Assembly (NCBI GenBank): GCA_045586995.1
Contig: JAZNBI010000067.1
Span: 1-19,321 of the forward strand
DNA length: 19,321 bases
Reading direction: 5' to 3'
Source of the DNA: JAZNBI01 sp045586995
Lineage (GTDB): Bacteria; Bacillota; Clostridia; Oscillospirales; CAG-272
Within the stretch, counting starts at the first letter, position 1. Each line of letters starts with the position of its first letter. The position numbers and the translations under genes are program-made. Positions 1-7,339 of this stretch are shown here, piece after piece. The notes beneath the pieces were generated by a model. The model did not search any database. It was given only the letters and a program-made list of their open reading frames with translations, and was not told where the DNA came from.

Positions 1-1
1 G

Positions 2-586
2 CTTAAAAATATACAGCACAAAACCGGAATTACGTTTATTTATGTAACACACGACCAGGAAGAAGCACTTTCAATGTCGGATACCGTTGTCGTTATGAAC
101 GGCGGCGTTATTCAGCAAATAGGTTCTCCGTTGGATATATATAACGAGCCGGTCAATGCATTTGTTGCCGACTTTATCGGCGAGAGCAATTTAGTATACG
201 GCATAATGCTTGATGACTACAAAGTAAAGTTTTCAAACCATATATTTGAATGTGTTGACAGCGGATTTGATAAAGGCGAAGCGGTGGATATCGTTGTGCG
301 CCCCGAGGATGTTGATGTTGTCGCGCCTCAAGACGGAATGCTCCGCGGCATTGTCACTTCTGTTACATTTATGGGCGTTCATTATGAAATAATAGTCGAT
401 ATCGGCGGTTATAAATGGATGATTCAAACGACGGATTTTGTAGCTGAAGGCGAAACCATTGGTCTTTATATCGAGCCAAACGCAATTCACGTTATGAAAA
501 AATCCGAATTCTCCGATATGGTCGGCGACTACTCCTCATATAGCGAAGAGCACGAAAAGCTCTCCGAAAACACAGAGGAGGAATAA
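2..586 (+). CDS. potA: PotA, polyamine ABC transporter ATPase (3' part, truncated by window edge)
   Basis: This is the C-terminal part of the cytoplasmic ATPase that powers spermidine/putrescine import. The frame is open from base 2, so the Walker A and B motifs lie off the left edge. The switch (H-loop) segment YVTHDQEEALSMSD is visible at the start, followed by the VMNGGVIQQIGSP strand and a NEPVNAFVADFIGESN segment typical of PotA/MalK-class ATPases. The remaining ~130 residues match a TOBE-type regulatory domain, including VRPEDVDVV. The tail is acidic (SEEHEKLSENTEEE). The last codons (gag gag gaa) double as the Shine-Dalgarno site for potB, which starts 2 nt after the stop. Family assignment rests on the H-loop/TOBE layout together with potB-potC-potD directly downstream, so polyamine specificity is inferred from context. 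Confidence 0.93.
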   Translation, partial: LKNIQHKTGITFIYVTHDQEEALSMSDTVVVMNGGVIQQIGSPLDIYNEPVNAFVADFIGESNLVYGIMLDDYKVKFSNHIFECVDSGFDKGEAVDIVVRPEDVDVVAPQDGMLRGIVTSVTFMGVHYEIIVDIGGYKWMIQTTDFVAEGETIGLYIEPNAIHVMKKSEFSDMVGDYSSYSEEHEKLSENTEEE

Positions 587-588
587 AG

Positions 589-1428
589 ATGAATTCAAAT
601 CCAAAAAAAGACCTTGCTACAAAAGCTCTGGTTGCTCCCCATACGGTATGGATGATACTTTTTATTATAGCGCCGCTTTTATTTGTTATTTATTATGCCT
701 TCACCGATAAAAACGGTAACTTTACGTTAAGTAATATTACCGCGCTCGGTTCGCAGAATTATATAGAAATATTTATTCGTTCGGTAAGCTATGCGCTTTT
801 GGCAACCGTAATTTGCTTGATAATTGCATATCCTATCGCATATTCCATTTCAAAAGCAAAAGCCAATGTTCAAAAAATGCTCATTATGTTAGTTATGCTC
901 CCTATGTGGATGAATTTCTTGATAAGGACATATTCATGGATGGCAATTCTTGAGGATACCGGATTTTTGAATACAATATTAGGATATTTGGGGCTCTCGC
1001 CGGTGCATATTATCAATACGGGCGGCGCGGTTATATTGGGAATGGTTTATAATTTTCTTCCTTATATGATATTGCCTATTTATTCGGTTATGACCAAGCT
1101 TGATAAAAATCTTATAGAAGCCGCTTCCGACCTTGGTTGCAACAGCTTTCATGTTTTGACCAAGATTACACTTCCTCTTACAAAATCGGGAATAATTTCG
1201 GGTGCGACTATGGTCTTTGTACCCTCAATAAGTACATTTTATATTTCCCAAAAGCTGGGAGGCGGAAACTTCGACCTTATCGGAGATACTATTGAACGCC
1301 AATTCCAAACAGCATATAACTATAATTTAGGCGCCGCCATTTCCCTTGTGCTTATGATACTTATCCTCATAAGCATGGCGTTTATGAACCGCTATTCAAG
1401 CGATGATGAAGGGGGAATGATTGTATGA
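589..1428 (+). CDS. potB: PotB, polyamine ABC transporter permease
   Basis: This 279-residue integral membrane permease is one of the two channel subunits for spermidine/putrescine uptake. About six hydrophobic segments are visible (near residues 18-38, 66-90, 97-120, 143-165, 200-222 and 245-268). The cytoplasmic EAA loop that docks on the ATPase is at about 177-198 (EAASDLGCNSFHVLTKITLP). The length fits the E. coli PotB family (~275-285). The start ATG has a GAGGAGG site formed by the end of potA. The end overlaps potC by 4 nt (ATGA), so the two are probably translationally coupled. Family membership is secure, but substrate (polyamine versus another small cation or sugar) is inferred from the linked PotD-type binding protein. 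Confidence 0.95.
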   Translation: MNSNPKKDLATKALVAPHTVWMILFIIAPLLFVIYYAFTDKNGNFTLSNITALGSQNYIEIFIRSVSYALLATVICLIIAYPIAYSISKAKANVQKMLIMLVMLPMWMNFLIRTYSWMAILEDTGFLNTILGYLGLSPVHIINTGGAVILGMVYNFLPYMILPIYSVMTKLDKNLIEAASDLGCNSFHVLTKITLPLTKSGIISGATMVFVPSISTFYISQKLGGGNFDLIGDTIERQFQTAYNYNLGAAISLVLMILILISMAFMNRYSSDDEGGMIV

Positions 1429-2258
1429 AGTCGATTTCAAGAATATATACGATACTTATTTTCGCATTTTTATATGCACCTATCGCTATTCTTATTCTCT
1501 TCTCTTTCAACTCATCTAACAGCACCGGGGTTTTCACCGGCTTTTCGTTGAAATGGTATGGCGAGCTTTTCAGGGACGCTCAAACTCTGACAGCGCTGAA
1601 AAACACGATATTACTGGCCGTTTCGTCCTCTTTGATCGCCACAGTGATAGGTACTGCTGCCGCGGTAGGAATCAACAAGATGAAAAACCGTTATGCAAAA
1701 AATCTTATCTTATCTACTACAAATATTCCTATGATGAATCCGGATATTGTAACCGGAATTTCTATGATGCTTTTGTTTGTGTTTATCGGAACTCTTGTAG
1801 GCAGCTCAAATTCTCTAAACTTTTTCACGGTATTGATAGCTCATATAACCTTTAATCTTCCGTATGTAATAATGTCGGTGCTTCCAAAGCTTCGTCAGTT
1901 AGACAAGCATCTTCCCGAAGCGGCTCTCGACCTCGGATGCACTCCGTTTAAGGCGTTTTTCAAGGTTGAGCTCCCGAATATTATGTCGGGTATAATTACC
2001 GGTATGATCATGGCTTTTACACTGTCGCTTGATGACTTCGTAATAAGCTATTTCACAATAGGAACCGGATTCGAAACACTTCCTATCCGAATCTTTTCAA
2101 TGACAAAAAAGCGCGTAACTCCTGATATGTACGCACTTTCCACACTTATTTTCATTGCCGTGCTTGCACTTCTTATACTTTCAAATATTACAAGCGCAAG
2201 AGATGAAAAGAAAAAAATCCAAAAGCAACGATTTATAAAGGAGAAAAAGATAAATTGA
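1425..2258 (+). CDS. potC: PotC, polyamine ABC transporter permease
   Basis: This 277-residue membrane permease is the partner of PotB. The N-terminal segment (residues 7-28) is followed by the LKWYGELF motif typical of PotC-like permeases, further membrane segments, and an EAA loop at about 165-187 (EAALDLGCTPFKAFFKVELP). The LSLDDFVISYFTIG stretch at about 212-225 is characteristic of PotC/PotI. Its ATG sits in the ATGA overlap with potB, with a GGGGGAA ribosome site inside potB. The C-terminus is lysine-rich (EKKKIQKQRFIKEKK). Its stop overlaps the TTG start of potD (TTGA), and its last codons carry the potD ribosome site. This arrangement keeps transport subunits in fixed stoichiometry. 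Confidence 0.95.
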   Translation: MKSISRIYTILIFAFLYAPIAILILFSFNSSNSTGVFTGFSLKWYGELFRDAQTLTALKNTILLAVSSSLIATVIGTAAAVGINKMKNRYAKNLILSTTNIPMMNPDIVTGISMMLLFVFIGTLVGSSNSLNFFTVLIAHITFNLPYVIMSVLPKLRQLDKHLPEAALDLGCTPFKAFFKVELPNIMSGIITGMIMAFTLSLDDFVISYFTIGTGFETLPIRIFSMTKKRVTPDMYALSTLIFIAVLALLILSNITSARDEKKKIQKQRFIKEKKIN

Positions 2259-3445
2259 AAAAAATTCATATTTATATTTTTTGTATTATAGCAGTATTTG
2301 TTTTCTCGCTCACTTTGGCTTCTTGCTCACAAGAAACCGTAACGATAAATGTTTATAACTGGGGAGAATATATTTCCGACGGGTCTGAAGACTCTCTTGA
2401 TGTAAACGCCGCATTTACAGAAGCCACAGGCATAAAAGTAAATTATACCACGTATTCAAGCAACGAAGATCTCTACGCAAAGCTTAAAAGCGGCGCGACA
2501 GGATATGACGTTATTATTCCGTCCGACTATATGGTTGGCCGTATGATAGATGAGAATATGCTTGAAAAGATTGATTTTTCAAATATTCCAAATTATCAAT
2601 ATATCGATTCAAAATACAAATCATTATATTTTGACCCTACAAATGAATATTCTGTTCCCTATACTGTCGGATTACTCGGTGTGATATACAACTCAACCAT
2701 GGTTGACGAAGCCGACGTAGGAAGCTGGGGTTTGATGTGGAATGAAAAATACAGCGGAAAGATTCTTACTATCAACAATCCTCGCGATGCATTCGGAACT
2801 GCGCAATTCTATCTCGGACTTGACGTCAACTCAACCGATGAAAGCGAATGGCGCATTGCTCTTAACAAGCTTACAGAGCAAAAGCCGCTAATACAAAGCT
2901 ATGTAATGGATGAAATATTCAACAAAATGGAAGGCGGAGAGGCGGCAATTTCCACTTACTATGCAGGCGACTTTTTGACAATGTATTCGGGCAATAACGA
3001 CCTTGCTTTCTATTACCCCGAAGAAGGCACAAACATTTTTGTTGATTCTATGTGTATCCCCAAAGGAAGCGAGCATAAGGCCGAGGCGGAAATGTATATC
3101 AACTTTATGCTTCAAAAGGATATTGCCATTGCAAATGCAGAATATATTATGTACGCTTCACCAAACACTCAGGTATATGACGATGCAGATTATATTTCTT
3201 ATATAAGCGAATATCATGAAAATGCGTTTGATATTCTTTACAGTGACACATCGAGCATGAATGTTTCCTATTATCACAATCTGCCTGCCGACACTCTTGT
3301 AATGGTTAATAACCTTTGGGAAGAGCTTAAGGTCGACAGCTCTACCGGAAACGGAATTTATATAATATGCGGAATTATTGTGCTCGCGGGCGCGTCGTTA
3401 ATAACTTATAAGGTTATACAAAAAAAGAAACGTTCCAATTATTAA
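2255..3445 (+). CDS. potD: PotD-type polyamine-binding lipoprotein with an extra C-terminal membrane anchor
   Basis: This is the extracellular substrate-binding protein of the Pot transporter (396 residues). It has a lipoprotein signal peptide with lipobox L-A-S-C, the lipidated Cys being residue 24. The mature domain starts with the PotD-like INVYNWGEYIS and contains YDVIIPSDYMVGRM and SVPYTVGLLGVIYN. The domain appears to end near residue 355 (LVMVNNLWEELK). A hydrophobic helix at about 367-385 and a basic tail (KKKR) follow, which the shorter E. coli PotD (~348 aa) lacks. The start is TTG at 2255 inside a TTGA overlap with potC, chosen because an AAAGGAG site (2237-2243) lies 11 nt upstream and the signal peptide begins exactly there. 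The polyamine assignment is strong at family level. The C-terminal anchor is seen in the sequence, but its role is unknown. Confidence 0.93.
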   Translation: MKKIHIYIFCIIAVFVFSLTLASCSQETVTINVYNWGEYISDGSEDSLDVNAAFTEATGIKVNYTTYSSNEDLYAKLKSGATGYDVIIPSDYMVGRMIDENMLEKIDFSNIPNYQYIDSKYKSLYFDPTNEYSVPYTVGLLGVIYNSTMVDEADVGSWGLMWNEKYSGKILTINNPRDAFGTAQFYLGLDVNSTDESEWRIALNKLTEQKPLIQSYVMDEIFNKMEGGEAAISTYYAGDFLTMYSGNNDLAFYYPEEGTNIFVDSMCIPKGSEHKAEAEMYINFMLQKDIAIANAEYIMYASPNTQVYDDADYISYISEYHENAFDILYSDTSSMNVSYYHNLPADTLVMVNNLWEELKVDSSTGNGIYIICGIIVLAGASLITYKVIQKKKRSNY

Positions 3446-3464
3446 TATAGGGCTTAAAAATTAA

Positions 3465-3495
3465 AAAGGGACTGCGTCATTGGCGCAGTCCCTTT
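3465..3495. terminator. Palindrome copy 1, probable terminator for the - strand phosphorylase gene
   Basis: A perfect 12-bp stem (AAAGGGACTGCG 3465-3476 paired with 3484-3495) encloses a 7-nt loop. Read on the - strand it is followed by TTTTTAATTTTT, so it can terminate transcription of the nucleoside phosphorylase gene. On the + strand the T run is only 3 nt. A near copy in inverted orientation is at 9476-9506 (27 of 31 positions identical, loop included), so it is also a repeat-family member. Confidence 0.7.
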
Positions 3496-3503
3496 GCTCG
3501 GAA

Positions 3504-3534
3504 TTTGCTTGATGGCTAAACACCATCAAGCAAA
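3504..3534. repeat. Perfect 12-bp inverted repeat (middle hairpin of three)
   Basis: TTTGCTTGATGG (3504-3515) pairs perfectly with 3523-3534 around the 7-nt loop CTAAACA. It sits 8 nt after the previous hairpin and 6 nt before the next. Its stem sequence is unrelated to its neighbours. On the - strand a short T tract (about TTTTTGC) forms part of one arm, so it is a poor classical terminator. Role unknown. Confidence 0.6.
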
Positions 3535-3540
3535 AACGAT

Positions 3541-3590
3541 GGGGGTGAGTATCAAATGCATTTTTGCATTTGACTCATCCCCTTTTATTA
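3541..3590 (+). terminator. Probable intrinsic terminator of the pot operon
   Basis: An imperfect long hairpin has left arm 3541-3560 (GGGGG TGAGT, 2-nt bulge, CAAATGCA), loop TTTT at 3561-3564 and right arm 3565-3582. It is followed on the + strand by TTTTATTATTG. It is the last of three consecutive hairpins after potD and the only one with a U-rich tail in the potD direction, so it is the best candidate for ending the pot transcript. Confidence 0.65.
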
Positions 3591-3595
3591 TTGTT

Positions 3596-4363
3596 TCAGT
3601 CCAATTCGGAAATAGCATCCAAAGCAACTCTAAGAGCGGGAGAAAACGCTCCGTATCCCCAGTTTCTCGGTTGATGCTCATCAATATTTGCAAGTGTATC
3701 AGCCGTGAAAAGTATTTGCGCAAATTCAACTTCGCGCAGCTGAGAAACGGCAACAAGTGCAGCGCACTCCATATCGACTACCTTAAAGCCCTCGCTTTTA
3801 CGGTAAAGCACCATTTCGGGCGTTTCTCTGTAAAAGCCATCGGTCGTCCACACCTTGCACTCAATATACTTTATACCGTTATTCTCAAGTGCTCTTTTAG
3901 CGGCCGCGCGGGCTTTTTCATTTATTTTTAACGTTCTTGACGGCGGTAGATATTTATATGATGTTCCCTCGTCACGTAAAGCTTCACAGGGTATGATAAA
4001 TTCATCTTCGTCTAAATTTTCCAAAGCCCCGCAGCTGCCCGCGGCAATAACTTTTTTAACTCCGCATGCTATCAAAAAATCGAGCAACTGAGCCGCCGCA
4101 GGTGCTCCGAGAGGTGCTTGGCACATACAAATCTTTTGATTTTTATATTCATACTCATATACATTATAGGTTTTGGTTATCGTCACAAACTCCCCTATCT
4201 TGACAGCATTATTCGATTTTGCAAATTTTTCGATCTCATCGCAAAGGAACAAAAACAACGCCTTGCTCGGAAATGAATATTTTTCTTGAACATTCGGCAT
4301 TATAACGCCGCGCAGTTCATCGTCATACTCCAAAACAGGAATATCATTTTTTATCAATGCCAT
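3596..4363 (-). CDS. Nucleoside phosphorylase (PNP/UDP family, uridine phosphorylase-like)
   Basis: This cytoplasmic enzyme is predicted to split nucleosides with phosphate into a free base and ribose-1-phosphate for salvage (255 residues, close to the usual 240-260). Visible family motifs are VIAAGSCGAL (about 107-115, phosphate/ribose pocket), CEALRDEGTSYKYLPP (about 126-141) and VVDMECAAL (about 195-203), where the Met-Glu pair contacts ribose. The start is ATG 4363, since AGAGG (4371-4375) is 7 nt upstream. A GTG two codons earlier lies too close to that site. The gene is monocistronic, with its own promoter at 4398-4425 and a terminator at 3465-3495. Uridine versus purine or MTA preference cannot be decided by eye, so no gene symbol is given. 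Confidence 0.88.
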   Translation of the reverse strand: MALIKNDIPVLEYDDELRGVIMPNVQEKYSFPSKALFLFLCDEIEKFAKSNNAVKIGEFVTITKTYNVYEYEYKNQKICMCQAPLGAPAAAQLLDFLIACGVKKVIAAGSCGALENLDEDEFIIPCEALRDEGTSYKYLPPSRTLKINEKARAAAKRALENNGIKYIECKVWTTDGFYRETPEMVLYRKSEGFKVVDMECAALVAVSQLREVEFAQILFTADTLANIDEHQPRNWGYGAFSPALRVALDAISELD

Positions 4364-4397
4364 TACCACACCTCTATTTTAAATTAAAGTTTTTTTA

Positions 4398-4425
4398 ATT
4401 ATACCACATTTTTCTGATTTTACAA
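4398..4425 (-). promoter_or_regulatory. Sigma-A promoter for the nucleoside phosphorylase gene
   Basis: The -35 box is TTGTAA (4425-4420) with a 16-bp spacer, and the -10 box is TATAAT (4403-4398). TGG directly before the -10 box gives an extended -10 (TGnTATAAT). It lies about 35 nt upstream of the ATG at 4363. Confidence 0.7.
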
Positions 4426-4477
4426 GTAGATGACTTGCTTTTTTTATACCAAAAAGCAAATACTTTTAAGAATACAC

Positions 4478-4520
4478 AAAAACAGAGATGCGAACCAATC
4501 GGCTTCGCATCTCTGTTTTT
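4478..4520. terminator. Bidirectional-looking intrinsic terminator after the lipoprotein gene
   Basis: A 17-bp perfect stem (4478-4494 with 4504-4520) has core ACAGAGATGCGAA and a 9-nt loop. The arms end in A5 and T5 tracts, so a U tail is made in either direction. It begins 20 nt beyond the stop of the - strand lipoprotein gene (4540) and insulates the phosphorylase promoter next to it. Confidence 0.85.
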
Positions 4521-4539
4521 ATTATATTACTGTTTTCTA

Positions 4540-5241
4540 TTATACTCTTATTACCTTTTCCGTAAAGTAAACGCTTGACACCTTCGAATATTCAAACCGC
4601 TTCGCGCCTTCAAAGCATATATACATATACTGAATGGTGATAAACTCGTCATCGTCAACGTATTCGGAAAACTTATTGCAGAAAATGAGTTCAACCGATT
4701 TTTTGCCGTCTTCTTCATTTTCAGAAACTTTTGCATTCAAATAATGATAATCAGGTTGCGAAATATCGGATGAATCTATACTGTAAATCGAACCGTTTTG
4801 TTCGCTAACGGTCAAATTATCCATATCAAATCCAAGACGTTTTATAGCGCGCTTGAATGTATCTCCCTTTCTTATTCCGCACGGAAGCTCGTTCCCGAAA
4901 TCGAGAGCATTAAAGAAAATATAATAATCTTTTTCATAAATACTGCCCTCTGTGCTGGAAACAACTGCTTTCTCTTTACCGTTATTAAAGCTATATGCCG
5001 TTTTTTTCAAGTTGTTAATGTCATCTACCGACACAATAGGTTTTTTATTAGCCGAGTCAAGCAGTGACTCTTTTTTTGACACCATAATATTCGCAGCGAC
5101 ATCTGATATATCCATGACAGTAAAATCAGAAATATATTTCTCAAATTCTTCGTCATACGGGCCGTATTTTTTTGCGGAGCACGCTACTACACCCAAAAGC
5201 ATCATAACCGCAAGAACTAACGCTGTAATTTTCTTAATCAT
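4540..5241 (-). CDS. Predicted lipoprotein of unknown function
   Basis: I do not recognise the family. The 233-residue protein starts at ATG 5241, chosen because GGAG (5248-5251) is 6 nt upstream and a lipoprotein signal peptide (MIKKITALVLAVMMLLGVVAC) begins there. A longer open frame upstream has no such support. The lipobox is V-V-A-C with the lipidated Cys at 21. The mature part is soluble-looking, acidic and rich in Ser, Asp and aromatic residues, with no other membrane segment, so it should sit on the outer face of the cytoplasmic membrane. A GC-rich hairpin lies just upstream of its ribosome site. It has its own promoter and terminator and is not obviously linked to a neighbour. Confidence 0.75.
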   Translation of the reverse strand: MIKKITALVLAVMMLLGVVACSAKKYGPYDEEFEKYISDFTVMDISDVAANIMVSKKESLLDSANKKPIVSVDDINNLKKTAYSFNNGKEKAVVSSTEGSIYEKDYYIFFNALDFGNELPCGIRKGDTFKRAIKRLGFDMDNLTVSEQNGSIYSIDSSDISQPDYHYLNAKVSENEEDGKKSVELIFCNKFSEYVDDDEFITIQYMYICFEGAKRFEYSKVSSVYFTEKVIRV

Positions 5242-5255
5242 ATCAATCTCCATTT

Positions 5256-5270
5256 CCGCCGTCGCGGCGG
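5256..5270 (-). promoter_or_regulatory. Small GC-rich hairpin in the lipoprotein gene leader
   Basis: CCGCCG (5256-5261) and CGGCGG (5265-5270) form a 6-bp all-GC stem with a 3-nt loop in an otherwise AT-rich leader. It ends 4 nt before the GGAG ribosome site, so it could affect translation or mRNA stability. The role is inference only. Confidence 0.4.
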
Positions 5271-5339
5271 CATAAAATTTTTTCTTACAAAATAAATTCA
5301 GAGGTTTTATCCTTTGCACCCCTATTATATTTCTAAATA

Positions 5340-5368
5340 ATTATTACACAAAATCGTCATATTGTCAA
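5340..5368 (-). promoter_or_regulatory. Candidate sigma-A promoter for the lipoprotein gene
   Basis: A consensus -35 TTGACA (5368-5363) is followed by a TAATAAT stretch (5346-5340) that provides a -10 at 16-17 bp. The -10 is imperfect. The leader to ATG 5241 would be about 95 nt. A TATAAT further downstream has no good -35. Confidence 0.5.
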
Positions 5369-5382
5369 GTGAAAAATAAACA

Positions 5383-6024
5383 TCACGAGTAAAAATTTAC
5401 ACAATCATATCTTTCGCCGCATGCTTCAACATTTGCTCTGCCCGAGCTGAGTTCTTTTATCATTTTTATAAAGTTCTCTTTTTCGGTTGATTTAACCGCA
5501 ATTTTAAGATTAACGGCATCCGAAAAATCGCAATTGTCGGTTATAATTACATATCGGGCGCTTTCCGAAATATATTTTTGATAGTCGGAATAAGAAATCG
5601 AAATCAAAAGCTCGGAAAATCTCTCATAGATCAGCGTACCCGCCGCAAAAAGAGCATCATGCGCGGCTTTTGAATACGCTCTCACAAGTCCGCCGGCACC
5701 CAGCAAAGTGCCTCCGAAATATCGTGTAACAACCACACAAGCATCGGTGATATTAGACTTCCGAATGGCATCCAGAACGGGCATCCCCGCGGTTCCCTGC
5801 GGCTCGCCGTCGTCTGAATAACGCGCTGTCAATCCGTCATTTAAGATATATCCAAAAACATTGTGCGTGGCATCCGCATGTTTTTGCTTTATTGATTTTA
5901 TAAAATCGAGTGCCTGCGCTTCGCTTTCAATATGCTTTGAATAACCTATAAACAACGAGCGTTTTTCTTCAAATTCCGTAACTCCGCTATCCTTTATGGT
6001 TACATATCCTTCTTTTTTATTCAT
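5383..6024 (-). CDS. yigZ: YigZ/YvyE, IMPACT-family (UPF0029) protein
   Basis: This 213-residue protein belongs to the conserved IMPACT/YigZ family, thought to bind nucleic acid or ribosome-related partners, with no firmly known biochemical role. The N-terminal IMPACT domain contains HNVFGYIL, RYSDDGEPQGTAGMP (about 68-82) and VVTRYFGGTLLGAGGLVRAY (about 98-117), the family signature. The C-terminal third (about 140-213) matches the position of the ferredoxin-like DUF1949 domain. The start is ATG 6024 (AGGA at 6033-6036, 8 nt upstream), because the TTG one codon earlier is less well placed. It overlaps the end of hflX by 8 nt, suggesting translational coupling and co-expression with that ribosome-associated GTPase. 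Length fits the family (~205-215). Confidence 0.9.
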   Translation of the reverse strand: MNKKEGYVTIKDSGVTEFEEKRSLFIGYSKHIESEAQALDFIKSIKQKHADATHNVFGYILNDGLTARYSDDGEPQGTAGMPVLDAIRKSNITDACVVVTRYFGGTLLGAGGLVRAYSKAAHDALFAAGTLIYERFSELLISISYSDYQKYISESARYVIITDNCDFSDAVNLKIAVKSTEKENFIKMIKELSSGRANVEACGERYDCVNFYS

Positions 6025-7321
6025 CAAATTCTTCCTCGGCAGTCGTTAAATCATCAATTATATATTCAGCAAGCATTCCGCGCACCTTTGAATCGGCAAC
6101 AGCACTTACGTGCGCGCCATCTGCTTCATATTCAATATTAATTATCGCAGAATTTTTATAAAGAATATCAAGAAGTCCCAGCTTATCATTTGGAATTACA
6201 AGATTAATTAATTTCTTCTGCTCATGGATGATTTCTTCCACGCGCTTGACAAAAAGCTCTATGCCCTCTCCCGTAAGAGATGAAATATTTATAATATTTT
6301 TTCGCTCACAATCTATATTAGGTAAATACTTAAGCGGCGACAGGTCACACTTATTAAATAAATACAATCTCGGTTTATCTCCTGCACCAAGCTCACTGAG
6401 CAATTGCTCCGTAACCTTTAGCTGCTCCTCGTGCTCGGGATCCGACGCATCGATGACGATAGCAAGTATATCTGCATATACCACCTCGTCAAGTGTTGAT
6501 TTAAACGCGCTTATAAGATGATGGGGCAGCTTGCGTATAAATCCTACAGTATCGGTCAGCAAAACACTTTCTCCGCTTTCAAGCTTAAATTTGCGCGTAG
6601 TTGGGTCAAGCGTTGCGAAAAGCTTGTTTTCGGCAAGAATTCCCGCATTGGTAAGCCGATTTAAAAGCGTGGATTTTCCTGCGTTCGTATATCCCACGAT
6701 TGCAATTTTTGTTATTCCGCTTTTATCTCGCGCCGCTCTCATTGTCATTCGCGTTTTATCAAGCTCCTTTATCTCGCTTTCAAGAGCTGCTATACGTCTT
6801 TTAATATGACGTCTGTCGCTTTCGAGCTTACTTTCGCCGGGGCCTCTCGTTCCTATTCCACCTCCGAGTCGAGAAAGCTGAAGCCCTTTTCCTATAAGGC
6901 GCGGAGCCGTATATTTCAGTTGCGCAAGCTCGACCTGAAGCTTTCCCTCTCCGGTAACTGCGTGAAGTGCAAAAATATCAAGAATAAGCATAGAACGGTC
7001 AATAACTCGCACATCCTTTAATGCATCCTCTATATTGCGAATTTGTGACGGCGAAAGCTCGGTATCAAAAACCACAAGCTCAATATCATTGTTCTCGCAA
7101 AGCTCCGAAAGCTCTTGAAGCTTGCCTTTACCGATAACCGTTGCGGTATTGGGGCTTTCGAGATTTTGTGTCATTCTTGCTATGACAACTCCGCCCGCAG
7201 TTTCTATCAAGCGTTCAAGCTCGTCAAGACTTTTTTCGTTTTCGTCTGCGGTAAGCTCTCCCGTATTAACACTTACGATAACCGATTTATTTTCTTTTTT
7301 AATAATAGTTTCCGATGGCAT
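6017..7321 (-). CDS. hflX: HflX ribosome-associated GTPase
   Basis: HflX-type GTPases bind the 50S subunit and split stalled or hibernating 70S ribosomes, especially under stress. The 434-residue protein has the HflX N-terminal domain (about 15-135), the glycine-rich linker RLGGGIGTRGPGESKLE (about 151-167), a basic coiled helix (RRHIKRRIAALESEIKELDK), and a complete G domain: P-loop GYTNAGKS (210-217), DTVGF (257-261) and NKCD (323-326), with a SSLTGEG-type G5 further on. A C-terminal domain follows (about 365-434). The ATG at 7321 has GGGGGA 6 nt upstream. It lies 18 nt after the DUF5131 gene and overlaps yigZ, so the three are probably one transcript. Nothing in it looks degraded. Confidence 0.96.
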   Translation of the reverse strand: MPSETIIKKENKSVIVSVNTGELTADENEKSLDELERLIETAGGVVIARMTQNLESPNTATVIGKGKLQELSELCENNDIELVVFDTELSPSQIRNIEDALKDVRVIDRSMLILDIFALHAVTGEGKLQVELAQLKYTAPRLIGKGLQLSRLGGGIGTRGPGESKLESDRRHIKRRIAALESEIKELDKTRMTMRAARDKSGITKIAIVGYTNAGKSTLLNRLTNAGILAENKLFATLDPTTRKFKLESGESVLLTDTVGFIRKLPHHLISAFKSTLDEVVYADILAIVIDASDPEHEEQLKVTEQLLSELGAGDKPRLYLFNKCDLSPLKYLPNIDCERKNIINISSLTGEGIELFVKRVEEIIHEQKKLINLVIPNDKLGLLDILYKNSAIINIEYEADGAHVSAVADSKVRGMLAEYIIDDLTTAEEEFDE

Positions 7322-7339
7322 ATTATTCCCCCGTACGTT

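Noticed and set aside
3494..3931. A 145-codon + strand frame starting in the hairpin cluster after potD
   Set aside because: It runs antisense into the nucleoside phosphorylase and through palindromes. There is no ribosome site or recognisable domain.
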